Origin: Planctomycetota bacterium
GTDB taxonomy: Bacteria > Planctomycetota > Phycisphaerae > WQYP01
Reading direction: 5' to 3'
Length of the DNA stretch: 27,502 nucleotides
Assembly (NCBI GenBank): GCA_021798635.1
Contig: JAJZGH010000025.1
Coordinates: 1 to 27,502 of the forward strand
Shown piece by piece: positions 1 to 7,796 of this stretch (the stretch's first letter is position 1; each line of letters starts with the position of its first letter). The notes beneath the pieces are model-generated. The model ran no database searches, had not been told where the DNA came from, and saw nothing but the letters and a program-made list of their open reading frames with translations. Made by a program: the position numbers and the translations under genes.

Positions 1-90
1 CGGGCTACCGACGGCACCGGACTGAACATGCTTATGGCTGCTTCCTTCCGGACCTGACCAGGTTCACAGTCAACCCGTGCATCGGGCCCG
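1..90 (-). ncRNA. ffs: Signal recognition particle RNA (bacterial small SRP RNA, 4.5S type)
   Basis: The minus strand carries the near-invariant apical domain of SRP RNA: the segment complementary to 36-59 reads GGTCAGGTCCGGAAGGAAGC followed by AGCC, the Ffh-binding loop with the GGAA tetraloop. The flanks pair into one long hairpin: CGGGC at 90-86 pairs with GCCCG at 5-1, followed by further CCGA/TCGG and GCACGG/CCGGTGC pairing. The RNA scaffolds Ffh (SRP54) and helps target membrane and secreted proteins co-translationally. The 5' end is inferred from where pairing stops, and transcription may start some 10-25 bases further right. The 3' end may run past the left edge of the window. The identification is firm; the exact ends are not. 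Confidence 0.88.
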
Positions 91-121
91 ACCATGGCCG
101 GGGCGCACGCGCGAACTAACC

Positions 122-151
122 ATAATAACACGCCTTTCAGAATCTGGCCAA
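122..151 (-). promoter_or_regulatory. Possible promoter of the SRP RNA
   Basis: On the minus strand TATTAT lies at 127-122 and TTGGCC at 151-146, 18 bases apart, upstream of the SRP RNA. The -10 is reasonable and the -35 is poor. The position fits transcription starting near 115. Tentative. Confidence 0.3.
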
Positions 152-501
152 CCGCACACAACACGCACACAACCTTCACCGATGCCCTTCCCCCAAACTT
201 TCAGACCCGCCAGTACGCCCGCGCCCGCCACCCCCACATAGCCCGTCGGCTCCGCCGGCGGTGGAACGCACCCCACAGTATCCCGCAACCGTAAACTGAG
301 CGTGCCCAGCCTACCAGGACCCCGTACTCCTGACGGACTGTGGAACCTGGAAGAGGTTAATTCACAGGAGGCCGCGGAGGGAAATGGAGGAGATTTCAAT
401 GAGTAGGGAGCAAGGAGCAAATTATATTGAAGGTAATCAAGGGTCCCGCCCCATATCTTCCATTACCTCGCCTGCTCTGTGGTAAAAAAAAGCACCCCAA
501 T

Positions 502-557
502 GAATTTAGCATTTGGAATTTAGCATCTCGCATCTGGCATCTCGCATCCGGCATTCC
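502..557. repeat. Degenerate heptamer tandem repeat (8 units)
   Basis: Eight consecutive 7-base units can be read without a gap: GAATTTA, GCATTTG, GAATTTA, GCATCTC, GCATCTG, GCATCTC, GCATCCG, GCATTCC. The period is exactly seven, and units differ at two to four positions. Seven is not a multiple of three, so a coding repeat is unlikely. A weaker three-unit tract (GTAGGGA, GCAAGGA, GCAAATT) lies at 403-423. These resemble the short tandemly repeated heptanucleotides described in some cyanobacteria and seen in other large bacterial genomes. Confidence 0.75.
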
Positions 558-681
558 ACGAGAGCAAAGCATTTCCGAACTCTTTTAACCCTTACTCCCA
601 CGTTCTGAGTCCAAAAATCCGAAGCCTGTAGCCCGCAAAGCCTATGGTAGCACTTAATGTTTGCAACGGCGGATGAACGAA

Positions 682-867
682 ACGGGGACGTAGCTAGTTT
701 TTTTATATTTCATCACGTCTTTAGCGTTCACAGGTTACTCTTCTGCCGCATTGTTGCTGATTCTCATTGAATTGGGTCGGTTCCATGGCTCAGTCACACT
801 TCGCTGCCAATAAGCCGGAGGTGCCGTCCGAAGTTATCTGATTCCAAGAAACTAGCTACGTCCCCGT
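682..867. mobile_element. MITE-like element with perfect 19-bp terminal inverted repeats
   Basis: Positions 682-700 (ACGGGGACGTAGCTAGTTT) are the exact reverse complement of 849-867, bounding a 186-bp segment with no open reading frame of note. A perfect 19-bp inverted repeat at this spacing is typical of a non-autonomous insertion element or a paired REP-type palindrome mobilised in trans. No transposase lies in the window and no clear target duplication is visible: the left flank reads ...ACGA and the right GTTG.... The transposase family cannot be assigned from this copy; a RAYT/IS200-type partner is one possibility. Confidence 0.6.
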
Positions 868-1170
868 GTTGCTTCATTAGGCTAAGGCATTCCCTTCTGG
901 CTGATATTTGTGTTCTGGTTGTGTGGCGATAACGGTTTGACGTTCATTTTATCGGGAATAGCATATTGCGGCGTTCATTGGGTGACATGTTGGCTCGGTG
1001 CGTGCGTAGGCGTTTCCTGGCGAATTGGAGCACACGGAAAGGTGAAGCCCGCCGTTTCGGGCGCTGGGCGAGCGGACACGAGAGTGTGACATCCACCCAT
1101 TGTATAAGGTGGGCGCAAAAATAAGCTGCTGTGAACCAGCCGCCGACATGTTGACGTGACAGGCTCGGCA

Positions 1171-1191
1171 TTATTCATTATTCATTATTCA
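1171..1191. repeat. Heptamer repeat (TTATTCA)3, left flank of inverted-repeat element
   Basis: Three perfect TTATTCA units directly abut the left end of the element at 1191-1366. The same three units recur at its right end, so the element sits inside a heptamer tract. Confidence 0.85.
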
Positions 1192-1366
1192 TCAGTAGTG
1201 TCCGGTTAAGACAAATTGCAATACCAAGACACGCGATTTCCTTGGGAATATGGGGGATTCAATCAGCCTGATAATTTCAAATCGATTACGACTGCGACCG
1301 CGTGCAAATGCAGTAATATAAGGACTGCTCGCCACTTCTGTGTTTTTTTAACCGGACACTACTGAT
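1191..1366. mobile_element. MITE-like element with 19-bp terminal inverted repeats, inserted in a heptamer tract
   Basis: Positions 1191-1209 (ATCAGTAGTGTCCGGTTAA) are exactly inverted at 1348-1366, bounding about 176 bp. The outer AT/AT pair may belong to the target, leaving a TIR core of CAGTAGTGTCCGGTTAA. Just inside the right end is a run of seven T. No transposase is encoded. TIRs of the TAGTGTCCGGTTAA type are, to my recollection, found on DDE-transposase insertion sequences (IS4-like), so this may be a deletion derivative moved in trans; that assignment is from memory. Three TTATTCA units flank each side. Confidence 0.65.
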
Positions 1367-1386
1367 TATTCATTATTCATTATTCA
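1366..1386. repeat. Heptamer repeat (TTATTCA)3, right flank of inverted-repeat element
   Basis: Three perfect TTATTCA units follow the right terminal inverted repeat, matching the three on the left side. Either a six-unit tract was split by insertion, or the tract expanded after insertion. Confidence 0.85.
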
Positions 1387-1416
1387 TTGATTCCTGCCCC
1401 TCCCTGTGAATCCGCG

Positions 1417-1444
1417 CATTCCAGATTCCAGCTCCCAGATTCCC
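1417..1444. repeat. Degenerate heptamer repeat (4 units)
   Basis: CATTCCA, GATTCCA, GCTCCCA and GATTCCC follow each other with exact period seven. This is the third distinct heptamer family in the same intergenic stretch, about 125 bases upstream of sppA. Confidence 0.65.
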
Positions 1445-1517
1445 CACCGCGCCTACCCATCCAGTACTCGCAGGGAATTTTCGGGGCAAATGATTCGGCT
1501 TTTGGCCGACTGGGGGC

Positions 1518-1560
1518 TACAATAAGCGGCGTTGGCTTTACAGGCTGGCTGTTTTGAGGA
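1518..1560 (+). promoter_or_regulatory. Likely -10 box and ribosome binding site of sppA
   Basis: TACAAT at 1518-1523 is a good -10, with no convincing -35 at the expected distance. GAGGA at 1556-1560 is the Shine-Dalgarno. It sits 9 bases before ATG 1570 but only 3 before GTG 1564, so it favours ATG 1570 as the start. Confidence 0.4.
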
Positions 1561-1569
1561 TCTGTGTCG

Positions 1570-3363
1570 ATGATTAGATTTTATCAGTATCGGAAAATTA
1601 TGCTCGCGGTGGCGACTTTGGCGGCCGGGGCGGTGGCGTTTGTGAGCGCGCCGCGCGTCCGGGCGGAAAATCGTATTGCGGAGATCACGCTTAAGGGACA
1701 ACTGCAGGAGCATCCCAGCGGATTTTCCTTCAGTTGGCTGACCATGGGACCCAGTCAGCAATCATCGCTGACGCAAACCATGACGCAGTTGCTCCAGGCG
1801 GCGCGGGATAAGTCCATTCAGGGAGTCTTTCTGAATCTGCGATCGTTTGATCTGTCCTTAACGCAATCGCAGGAACTGGGCGAATTGATCGCGAACTTGC
1901 GGGCCAAGGGCAAAAAGGTGGCGGTGTTTTCTCCGGATTTTGACACCAATACCTACCTGCTGGCCAGCTATGCCAATGACGCCGTTATGTCCCGGCATGG
2001 CGATCTGTTCTTGCCGGGTGTGGCAATTCAGTTAATGTTTTTCAAAGGTCTGCTAAGCAAATTGGATTTACAGGCCGACATGGTGCAGATTGGGAAATTC
2101 AAAGGGGCCGAAGAGCCGATGACGCGAAGCTCCGCCAGCCCGGCGTTTGCCAAACAGATTAAACGGCTGATTACGGCATGGTACGGTCAGATTGTTTCGA
2201 CCATCGGGCAGAACAGGCCTAATGTTTCACATTCCAAGATTGTTTCCGCCATTGACACCAGTTGGATGGAAGGGCTTAGTGCCAAGAAAGCGGGATTTGT
2301 CGATGCGTTGGAAAGTCGGCAGAATATTAAAAAATGGGTGGAAACGGATTTTGACGGGCCGGCAAAACTTGTCGTTCATTATGGCGTGAAAAAAGTTTCG
2401 CCTATAGATTTAAGCAGCCCGTTGGCACTTTTGCAGATGCTCGGTTCGCCCCGCCATCCGCAGGCCAGTGAGAAGCCGGCGGTAGCGGTGATTTGTGCCG
2501 ATGGCACGATCACGGATGATTCCCCCGGGACCAGCTATGACGCCAATCTCGTCACGCCGGCCCGGATTCGCCGGGAGGTAAAATCCGCGCTGAAAAATTC
2601 CGCTGTGAAGGCCATGGTGCTGCGTGTGGATTCGCCGGGCGGGTCAGCCGAAGCCAGTGAGGAAATCTGGCAGATTCTCCATGCCGCGGGCCAGAAAAAG
2701 CCTTTGCTGGTTTCAATGGGGGCTGAAGCCGCCAGCGGAGGATACTATATTTCCACCGCTGGTCGCGAAATAATTGCGGATCCCGGCACCATTGCGGGTT
2801 CCATTGGCGTGGTGGGGGGCAAAGTGGTGTTGGGCGGATTATTTAAGAAAATCGGGTTGCATATCCAGACTTTTTCGATGGGTAAAAATGCGGCGATGTT
2901 TGACAGCACGACGCCCTTTACACCGGAAGAGCGCACGTTTATCACGCACATGATGAAGCAGACCTACGGTCTGTTTACCCGGCGCGTGATGCAATCGCGG
3001 GGTAAAAAAATACCGGATATTGCGAAAGTAGCGCGGGGTCGATTATTTCCCGGCTCGATGGCTGTCAGTAAGGGGTTGGTGGACCGCGTGGGGTCGCTGC
3101 ATGATTCGATTGTCCTTGCCGCCAAGGATGCGAAAATCAGCGGGGCCTACCGCGTCGTGGTGTATCCGCGGGCCCAGTCTCTGACGCAATTGATTCGCCA
3201 GCGACTGGGCATGCAGGCGGAACTTCCCGCCGGCTTGAAAATCATGGCCGCGGCCATGCCGGACTCTTACCGCAAAACCATACTGCAGATGTATGAAATG
3301 TTGCACGTATTGCGGCAGGATAATGTGATGCTGGCGGCTCCGGTGGGAATTGTGCAGAAATAA
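1570..3363 (+). CDS. sppA: Signal peptide peptidase SppA, long (two-domain) form
   Basis: SppA is a membrane-anchored serine/lysine peptidase (family S49) that degrades leftover signal peptides. The product is 597 aa from ATG 1570, close to the usual length of the long 67K form with tandem S49 domains. A hydrophobic segment at about residues 11-32 acts as signal anchor. The general-base lysine is K178, in GKFKGAEEP (compare GTYKSAVEP of E. coli SppA). The nucleophile is S389, in AEAASGGYYISTAG. The second domain starts near VAVICADGTITDD and contains the glycine-rich VDSPGGSAEASEE. GTG at 1564 is in frame but too close to the ribosome binding site. The gene stands alone ahead of the oxidoreductase, with a 114-base gap. 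The family call is very secure. Confidence 0.95.
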   Translation: MIRFYQYRKIMLAVATLAAGAVAFVSAPRVRAENRIAEITLKGQLQEHPSGFSFSWLTMGPSQQSSLTQTMTQLLQAARDKSIQGVFLNLRSFDLSLTQSQELGELIANLRAKGKKVAVFSPDFDTNTYLLASYANDAVMSRHGDLFLPGVAIQLMFFKGLLSKLDLQADMVQIGKFKGAEEPMTRSSASPAFAKQIKRLITAWYGQIVSTIGQNRPNVSHSKIVSAIDTSWMEGLSAKKAGFVDALESRQNIKKWVETDFDGPAKLVVHYGVKKVSPIDLSSPLALLQMLGSPRHPQASEKPAVAVICADGTITDDSPGTSYDANLVTPARIRREVKSALKNSAVKAMVLRVDSPGGSAEASEEIWQILHAAGQKKPLLVSMGAEAASGGYYISTAGREIIADPGTIAGSIGVVGGKVVLGGLFKKIGLHIQTFSMGKNAAMFDSTTPFTPEERTFITHMMKQTYGLFTRRVMQSRGKKIPDIAKVARGRLFPGSMAVSKGLVDRVGSLHDSIVLAAKDAKISGAYRVVVYPRAQSLTQLIRQRLGMQAELPAGLKIMAAAMPDSYRKTILQMYEMLHVLRQDNVMLAAPVGIVQK

Positions 3364-3436
3364 TCTGTCAGGCCGTCCCCTCGCATAGCGCCTAGGCTTG
3401 GCTGGCCCGATAAGTCGTATGATTTAGAAATCGCGT

Positions 3437-3479
3437 TATAATTCCGCGTTCGTATGTTTTTTAGGAAGCGTGGAATTAT
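3437..3479 (+). promoter_or_regulatory. TATAAT -10 box inside an 11-bp inverted repeat reaching the start codon
   Basis: A perfect TATAAT lies at 3437-3442. ATAATTCCGCG (3438-3448) is complementary to CGTGGAATTAT (3469-3479) with one G-T pair; the 20-base loop contains the Shine-Dalgarno AGGAAG (3463-3468). The right arm covers the first two bases of ATG 3478. It could be a DNA operator or, if transcription starts further upstream, an RNA hairpin occluding the start. No good -35 is seen. Confidence 0.4.
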
Positions 3480-4629
3480 GAAAACACAGCGGGTTGGAAT
3501 TATCATGAATGGCGTCACGGGTCGCATGGGGACCAATCAGCATCTCTATCGCTCAATTGCGGCAATTATTAAGCAGGGGGGCGTGAAACTCAATGATGAT
3601 GAAGTGATTATGCCGGATCCCATTCTGGTGGGGCGGAACAAGTCCAAGCTGGAGCAATTGGCGGCCGCCACGGGAATAAAATCCATTTCCACCGAGTTGG
3701 ACAAGGTGATGGCGGATAAAAATTACACCGTTTATTTCGACGCCCAAACCACCGATCGCCGGGCGGCGGCCGTCAAGCAGGCCATAGCCGCGGGCAAGAG
3801 TGTTTATTGTGAAAAGCCGGTGGCGGTAAGTTCTGCTGATGCGCTGGAGCTTTATCACCTGGCGAAAGCGGCGGGCGTGAAAAACGGCGTGGTGCAGGAC
3901 AAGCTTTTTCTTCCCGGCATGCTCAAATTGCAGCAACTGATAAAGACCGGATTCTTTGGCGAAATACTTTCCGTGCGGGGGGAATTCGGCTACTGGGTGT
4001 TTGACGGCGGTGCTATTGCCGCGCAGCGGCCAAGCTGGAATTATCGCAAGGAAGACGGCGGCGGGATCATTTTAGACATGCTGTGCCATTGGCGGTATCT
4101 GCTGGATAATCTCTTCGGCGGGGTGACGGCGGTATCTTGCCTGGGCGCAACGCATCTGAAAACGCGCTACGATGAAAGCGGCAAGCCGTATACCTGCACC
4201 GCGGACGATGCAGCGTATGCCACGTTCGAGCTCCCCAATGGCGTGATCTGCCAAATGAACAGCTCCTGGACGGTGCGCGTGCGTCGCGATGATCTGCTGA
4301 CGTTGCAGGTGGATGGCACGCAAGGGTCAGCCGTGGCGACATTGCGAAACTGTGTGCTCCAGCAACTCAACGGCACACCCCGGGCGGTATGGAACCCGGA
4401 TATTGACAGCCCATTAAATCATTTTGCAGCATGGAGCGAAGTGCCCGCACAGCAGGCCTTTGACAACGCGTTCAAGATTCAATGGGAAATGTTCCTCAAG
4501 CATATTGTGCGGGGCGATGAATTTCCCTGGACGCTTTTAGAGGGGGCCAAGGGCGTGCAGTTGGCTGAAAAGGGTATGGAAAGCTGGCGCAAACGCGCCT
4601 GGGTAAATGTCGAACCGCTGACGGCTTAA
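3478..4629 (+). CDS. Gfo/Idh/MocA family NAD(P)-dependent oxidoreductase
   Basis: 383 aa, a usual length for this family of two-domain dehydrogenases acting on sugars and cyclitols. The N-terminal Rossmann fold begins RVGIIMNGVTGRMGTNQH and later has LVGRNKSKLEQL (strand 2 region). YCEKPVAVS near residue 120 is the family's EKP motif, whose lysine contributes to catalysis and cofactor binding. The C-terminal half (from about residue 135) has the expected mixed alpha/beta pattern, with DGGGIILDMLCHWRYLLD as the substrate-binding helix region and the likely catalytic His. ATG 3478 is chosen because AGGAAG lies 9 bases upstream; an upstream in-frame ATG at 3454 has no such support. The substrate is unknown: no sugar-pathway genes adjoin it, and the next gene is an ABC binding protein 123 bases on. 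Confidence 0.85.
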   Translation: MKTQRVGIIMNGVTGRMGTNQHLYRSIAAIIKQGGVKLNDDEVIMPDPILVGRNKSKLEQLAAATGIKSISTELDKVMADKNYTVYFDAQTTDRRAAAVKQAIAAGKSVYCEKPVAVSSADALELYHLAKAAGVKNGVVQDKLFLPGMLKLQQLIKTGFFGEILSVRGEFGYWVFDGGAIAAQRPSWNYRKEDGGGIILDMLCHWRYLLDNLFGGVTAVSCLGATHLKTRYDESGKPYTCTADDAAYATFELPNGVICQMNSSWTVRVRRDDLLTLQVDGTQGSAVATLRNCVLQQLNGTPRAVWNPDIDSPLNHFAAWSEVPAQQAFDNAFKIQWEMFLKHIVRGDEFPWTLLEGAKGVQLAEKGMESWRKRAWVNVEPLTA

Positions 4630-4631
4630 TG

Positions 4632-4702
4632 GCGACGGGCGAACTCACATCGTGCAATTAAATCCCATTTCCGCATCCAACTCAACGCTGCCGCATTGAG
4701 CT
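4632..4702 (-). repeat. Copy A of a dispersed hairpin repeat (perfect 24-bp core at 4679-4702)
   Basis: Bases 4679-4702 are the exact reverse complement of 13875-13898. Read on the minus strand the core forms CTCAATGC-GGCA-GCGTTGAG, an 8-bp stem with one G-U pair. The similarity continues, more weakly, for about 50 bases on the far side (GCGGAAA, GAT and CGCCC-GTCGC blocks in the same order). It sits between two plus-strand genes, so the hairpin-competent strand here is antisense to the flanking genes. Confidence 0.65.
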
Positions 4703-4752
4703 GGTGGAATCTAAATTGCCGCAAGTGCGGCTACGGTGTATCGTTATCAGCT

Positions 4753-6438
4753 ATGAGGCAAACGCTGCTGATACCATCTCTTGTGCTATTGCTTGTCGGA
4801 TCGATATGTTTTTATATTTCCACGCCCCATCGGCAGGGGGTTGATGCCATTAGCTTCTGTGAAGCGGGTCAGATTCACACACTGGATCCTGATAAAATGA
4901 CGTGGATGCAGGATATTCGTGTGGCCACCGGTTTATGGGAAGGCCTGGCGCAATTAGATCCCAAAACGCTCGAGCCGGTACCGGGCGTGGCAAAGTCATG
5001 GAGAATTTCACGGGACGGTCTGACGTATACCTTTAATCTTCGCCACGATGCACGATGGTCCAACGGCCGGCGCGTTACCACGGCGGATTTTTTATTTGCC
5101 TGGAAGCGGATACTCCAGCCCTCTACCGCCGGCGGTTACGTCACCATGCTGTTTCATATCGCCGGGGCGAAAGCTTATTTTAATTCTCTGGCGGCGGGGC
5201 GGCATCCGGCATTTGCCAGTGTGGGCATCAAAGCGCCGACGCCTTATAAGCTGGTTGTCACGCTGACGCACCCCTGCGCTTATTTTTTATCTCTCCTGAC
5301 TTTTCCACCCTTTTTCCCATTGAATCAGACGGCGATGGCCAGATTCCGCTCCGGCGGACAATCGCCCGCGCATTACAATCCGCGATGGACCCGCCCACCA
5401 TATCTGGTTACCGAAGGGCCGTATTATTTGGCGGCCTGGAAATTTCACCAATACCTTGAATTACGGCCTAATAAATATTACTGGGATCGACAGGCGGTTA
5501 AATGCCCGGCATTGTACGTGCGGAATTTTCCGGACAGCCAATCCGCATTTCTGGCGTATCAGAGTGGGGCGGTAGATGTGCTTTCGTTTGTGCCGACGCT
5601 TTTTGCCCCGGCACTTCTGCGTCAGCAACGGCATCATATGCGGGATGATGTGCATTATCGGCAGGTATTCGGATCCTATTATTACAATATCAACTGTCGC
5701 CATAAGCCGTTGAATAACCCGCTGATCCGCCGGGCCTTGGATATGGCCATTGATAAGCGGGCGATTGTGAAACATATTTTGCGCCTGCCGGATCGAACGC
5801 TGGAGGTCCTGGTTCCACCGGATAGTATTCCCGGTTATATCAGCCCGCATGGTCTATCCATGAATATTCCGGCTGCCAGAAAATTGCTGATAAAAGCGGG
5901 CTACCCCGGTGGCCGGGGGTTGCCGGTATTCAAATTTCTGACCAACAGCGGGGCGGCTATTAACATTAGAATCGCCCAGGCGGTAGCGGAAATGTGGCGG
6001 CACAATCTGGGCGTGCGCGTGAGCATACACCAGGAGGAAAGCAAAATCTTTAATCAGGATGTGGTGCAGGGTAATTATGATATCGCTCGTGCCGGCTGGT
6101 ACGGCGATTACATGGACCCCACGACATGGTTAGATTTGTACCGTTCCGGGAATCCTAATAATCTCACCGGCTTTTCCAATCCGCGACTTAACACGCTGCT
6201 GCACGAGGCTTCCCGTCAGGCTGACGTGGCCCAGCGTTTCGCACTACTGCATCAAGCTGAAAAGTTACTGGTTACGCGGTGGATGCCGTCTCTTCCGCTG
6301 TTTCAATACAGCGACGGCCTGATGTACAATCCGCAGCGCATTGGCGGTATATCCACCAATGTCCGTATGATCACCTTGTTCAAATATATCCATAAAATAC
6401 TCCCCGCGGTGCCGCAAGTTGCGGAGGCTCTCCGATGA
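4753..6438 (+). CDS. ABC transporter extracellular substrate-binding protein, peptide/OppA family (SBP_bac_5)
   Basis: 561 aa from ATG 4753, the usual size for oligopeptide- or dipeptide-binding proteins. The N-terminus (MRQTLLIPSLVLLLVGSICF) is a signal peptide or membrane anchor without a clear lipobox cysteine. The mature part has the family pattern: an N-terminal 'TLDPDKMTWMQDIRVATGLW EGL' region, GVAKSWRISRDGLTYTFNLR, WSNGRRVTTADFLFAWKR, and a distal domain with NPLIRRALDMAIDK. The frame stays open upstream to TTG 4696 and encodes a CxxC pair there, but no ribosome binding site supports that start, and none is obvious for ATG 4753 either. The stop overlaps the permease start by 4 bases (ATGA), so the two are co-translated. 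The protein should capture peptides or other small ligands outside the cytoplasmic membrane. Confidence 0.88.
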   Translation: MRQTLLIPSLVLLLVGSICFYISTPHRQGVDAISFCEAGQIHTLDPDKMTWMQDIRVATGLWEGLAQLDPKTLEPVPGVAKSWRISRDGLTYTFNLRHDARWSNGRRVTTADFLFAWKRILQPSTAGGYVTMLFHIAGAKAYFNSLAAGRHPAFASVGIKAPTPYKLVVTLTHPCAYFLSLLTFPPFFPLNQTAMARFRSGGQSPAHYNPRWTRPPYLVTEGPYYLAAWKFHQYLELRPNKYYWDRQAVKCPALYVRNFPDSQSAFLAYQSGAVDVLSFVPTLFAPALLRQQRHHMRDDVHYRQVFGSYYYNINCRHKPLNNPLIRRALDMAIDKRAIVKHILRLPDRTLEVLVPPDSIPGYISPHGLSMNIPAARKLLIKAGYPGGRGLPVFKFLTNSGAAINIRIAQAVAEMWRHNLGVRVSIHQEESKIFNQDVVQGNYDIARAGWYGDYMDPTTWLDLYRSGNPNNLTGFSNPRLNTLLHEASRQADVAQRFALLHQAEKLLVTRWMPSLPLFQYSDGLMYNPQRIGGISTNVRMITLFKYIHKILPAVPQVAEALR

Positions 6439-7352
6439 AGAAATTTATTGTTTCGCGATTGCTGCAGTCGGCGGTGGTGGTATGGATCGTATACACCGTA
6501 ACGTTCTGGTTGCTGATGGCCACGCCGGGCGATCCGTTTATTGGGAAGAAGCAGCCGCCAGCGGCGGTGCTGGCGGCCTTGCGGCAACGCTACGATCTTA
6601 ATAAAGGCGATTTTCATGCTTATCTGGCGTATGGCTGGCGCATTATCGCACATGGCGATTTTGGCCCAACGATCAGTTATGCCAACTGGACGGTACTGGA
6701 TGTGATACGCAATAGTCTGCCGGTATCGGTGGCCTTGGGGGCCATGGCACTACTTATTGCGCTGTGGCTGGGTGTGGCGGCGGGAGTGCTGGGAGCGGTA
6801 TATCGTGGCCGCTGGCCCGATGTTGCACTGGCGGTTGGTACGCTGCTGGGAATCAGTCTTCCGACATTTGTCATTGGCTCAGGCCTATTGATGTTGTTTG
6901 CGGTGGAAACGTCGCTGTTGCCCTCGGGCGGATGGGGATCCATTCATCAATTAATTTTGCCGGCGTTTACGCTGTCCGTGTTATTTTTAGCCTATTTAGC
7001 AAGATTATCGCGCGCCAGCACCTTGGATGTTATTTCTTCGGACTTTGTTCGTACCGCCCGGGCCAAGGGCTTATCACCCATGAAAGTTATTGCGGGCCAT
7101 GTCCTGCCCAACGCATCAATTCCGGTGCTGGCTTTTTTGGGACCGGCCACCGCCAGTGTGCTGACCGGATCATTTATTGTTGAAAAAATCTTTGCCATCC
7201 CCGGGCTGGGAGAAGTATTTGTCAATGCCTGTTTGGACAAGGACATACCGCTGGTATTAGGCATTGTCCTTGTATATACCGTTCTGCTGGTATTAATGAA
7301 TCTATTGGTCGATATCGCGTGCGCGTTTGCCGATCCGCGCGTACGGCTTTAG
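6435..7352 (+). CDS. ABC transporter permease, DppB/OppB family
   Basis: 305 aa with about six membrane segments. The first is IVSRLLQSAVVVWIVYTVTF, followed by the family's ATPGDPF motif (residues 29-35). The cytoplasmic EAA loop that contacts the ATPase is visible around residues 200-220: SDFVRTARAKGLSPMKVIAG, then HVLPNAS. The C-terminal IPGLGEVFVNACLDKDIPLV is typical of OppB-like subunits. The start ATG overlaps the stop of the binding protein. The operon ends here: no OppC-type second permease or OppD/OppF ATPase follows, and the next gene is convergent with only 13 bases between. A functional importer would need partners encoded elsewhere, or this is a trimmed operon. OppB-like subunits normally pair with an OppC-like subunit. 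Confidence 0.88.
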   Translation: MKKFIVSRLLQSAVVVWIVYTVTFWLLMATPGDPFIGKKQPPAAVLAALRQRYDLNKGDFHAYLAYGWRIIAHGDFGPTISYANWTVLDVIRNSLPVSVALGAMALLIALWLGVAAGVLGAVYRGRWPDVALAVGTLLGISLPTFVIGSGLLMLFAVETSLLPSGGWGSIHQLILPAFTLSVLFLAYLARLSRASTLDVISSDFVRTARAKGLSPMKVIAGHVLPNASIPVLAFLGPATASVLTGSFIVEKIFAIPGLGEVFVNACLDKDIPLVLGIVLVYTVLLVLMNLLVDIACAFADPRVRL

Positions 7353-7365
7353 CGCGGCGACGATT

Positions 7366-7734
7366 TTATCGTACTGGCAGACTTGTGAAGGGGCCGAACA
7401 GAAATACCAAAGCGTAAAAGGCAATGTTCGCCACCAGCACCAGAATGCTTAAGGTCATGGCACTTTTAATTTTCGGGGAGATGCCCACCGCGATACCAGC
7501 AATGGCGCAGCCTAGAATATGCAGTTCGAGATCCAGGGATCCCGCAAAGCCATAGTCGACGATTGGAGCGTGTGGAAGATAGTTAAAGTGTACAATCCAA
7601 TTAACAATCAGGCACGCAATGCCGGCGGCCAGTACAATCAGCCACGCTAACGTGTGAACCGGCCCGGCGGCTTGATTTTGGTCAGGGCATGGAGCGAAAG
7701 ATGCGGGATCAAGGGTTAATATTTGCTGGCTCAT
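7366..7734 (-). CDS. Small hypothetical membrane protein, three predicted TM helices
   Basis: 122 aa, not recognised. After an approximately 35-residue polar N-terminus (MSQQILTLDPASFAPCPDQN) there are three hydrophobic segments: LAWLIVLAAGIACLIVNWIV, LHILGCAIAGIAVGI and LSILVLVANIAFYALVFLFG. It is probably an integral inner-membrane protein with no visible catalytic residues. The start is ATG 7734, with GGAAG seven bases upstream; the frame is open further upstream to 7821 but without support. It is divergent from the MATE gene across 62 bases and convergent with the permease gene. No function can be proposed. Confidence 0.6.
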   Translation of the reverse strand: MSQQILTLDPASFAPCPDQNQAAGPVHTLAWLIVLAAGIACLIVNWIVHFNYLPHAPIVDYGFAGSLDLELHILGCAIAGIAVGISPKIKSAMTLSILVLVANIAFYALVFLFGPFTSLPVR

Positions 7735-7796
7735 GTTAGGGCTTCCTTTATCAAACAATCGGATTTTAGTGTGAAAATGGCTCGGCAGGCAAGTCA

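Larger units (their letters stand above)
115..1560. other. Long non-coding stretch with repeats and small mobile-element remnants
   Basis: About 1.4 kb separates the SRP RNA from sppA. It holds degenerate heptamer tracts (about 403-423, 502-557, 1171-1191, 1366-1386, 1417-1444) and two inverted-repeat-bounded elements (682-867, 1191-1366), listed separately. Short open frames exist on both strands, and three overlapping ones in different minus frames cover 944-1178. None has a convincing start context or recognisable protein. From 868 to 1170 I see no gene or RNA I can name, only a small hairpin with GCCCG/CGGGC arms near 1050. It looks like a landing zone for repeats. Confidence 0.6.

Noticed and set aside
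70..420. Open frame of 116 codons on the minus strand overlapping the SRP RNA
   Set aside because: It overlaps a firmly identified RNA gene, has a Pro/Arg/Gly-rich random-looking composition and no family resemblance.
944..1178. Three overlapping minus-strand open frames of 66-75 codons
   Set aside because: They cover the same DNA in different frames, with no start context or known motif. The stretch may be part of an old repeat, but I cannot name it.
4696..4752. Extended start of the OppA-like protein with a CRKCGYG motif resembling half a zinc ribbon
   Set aside because: It needs a TTG start without a ribosome binding site, overlaps the repeat copy A, and would precede the signal peptide. 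One CxxC alone is weak.
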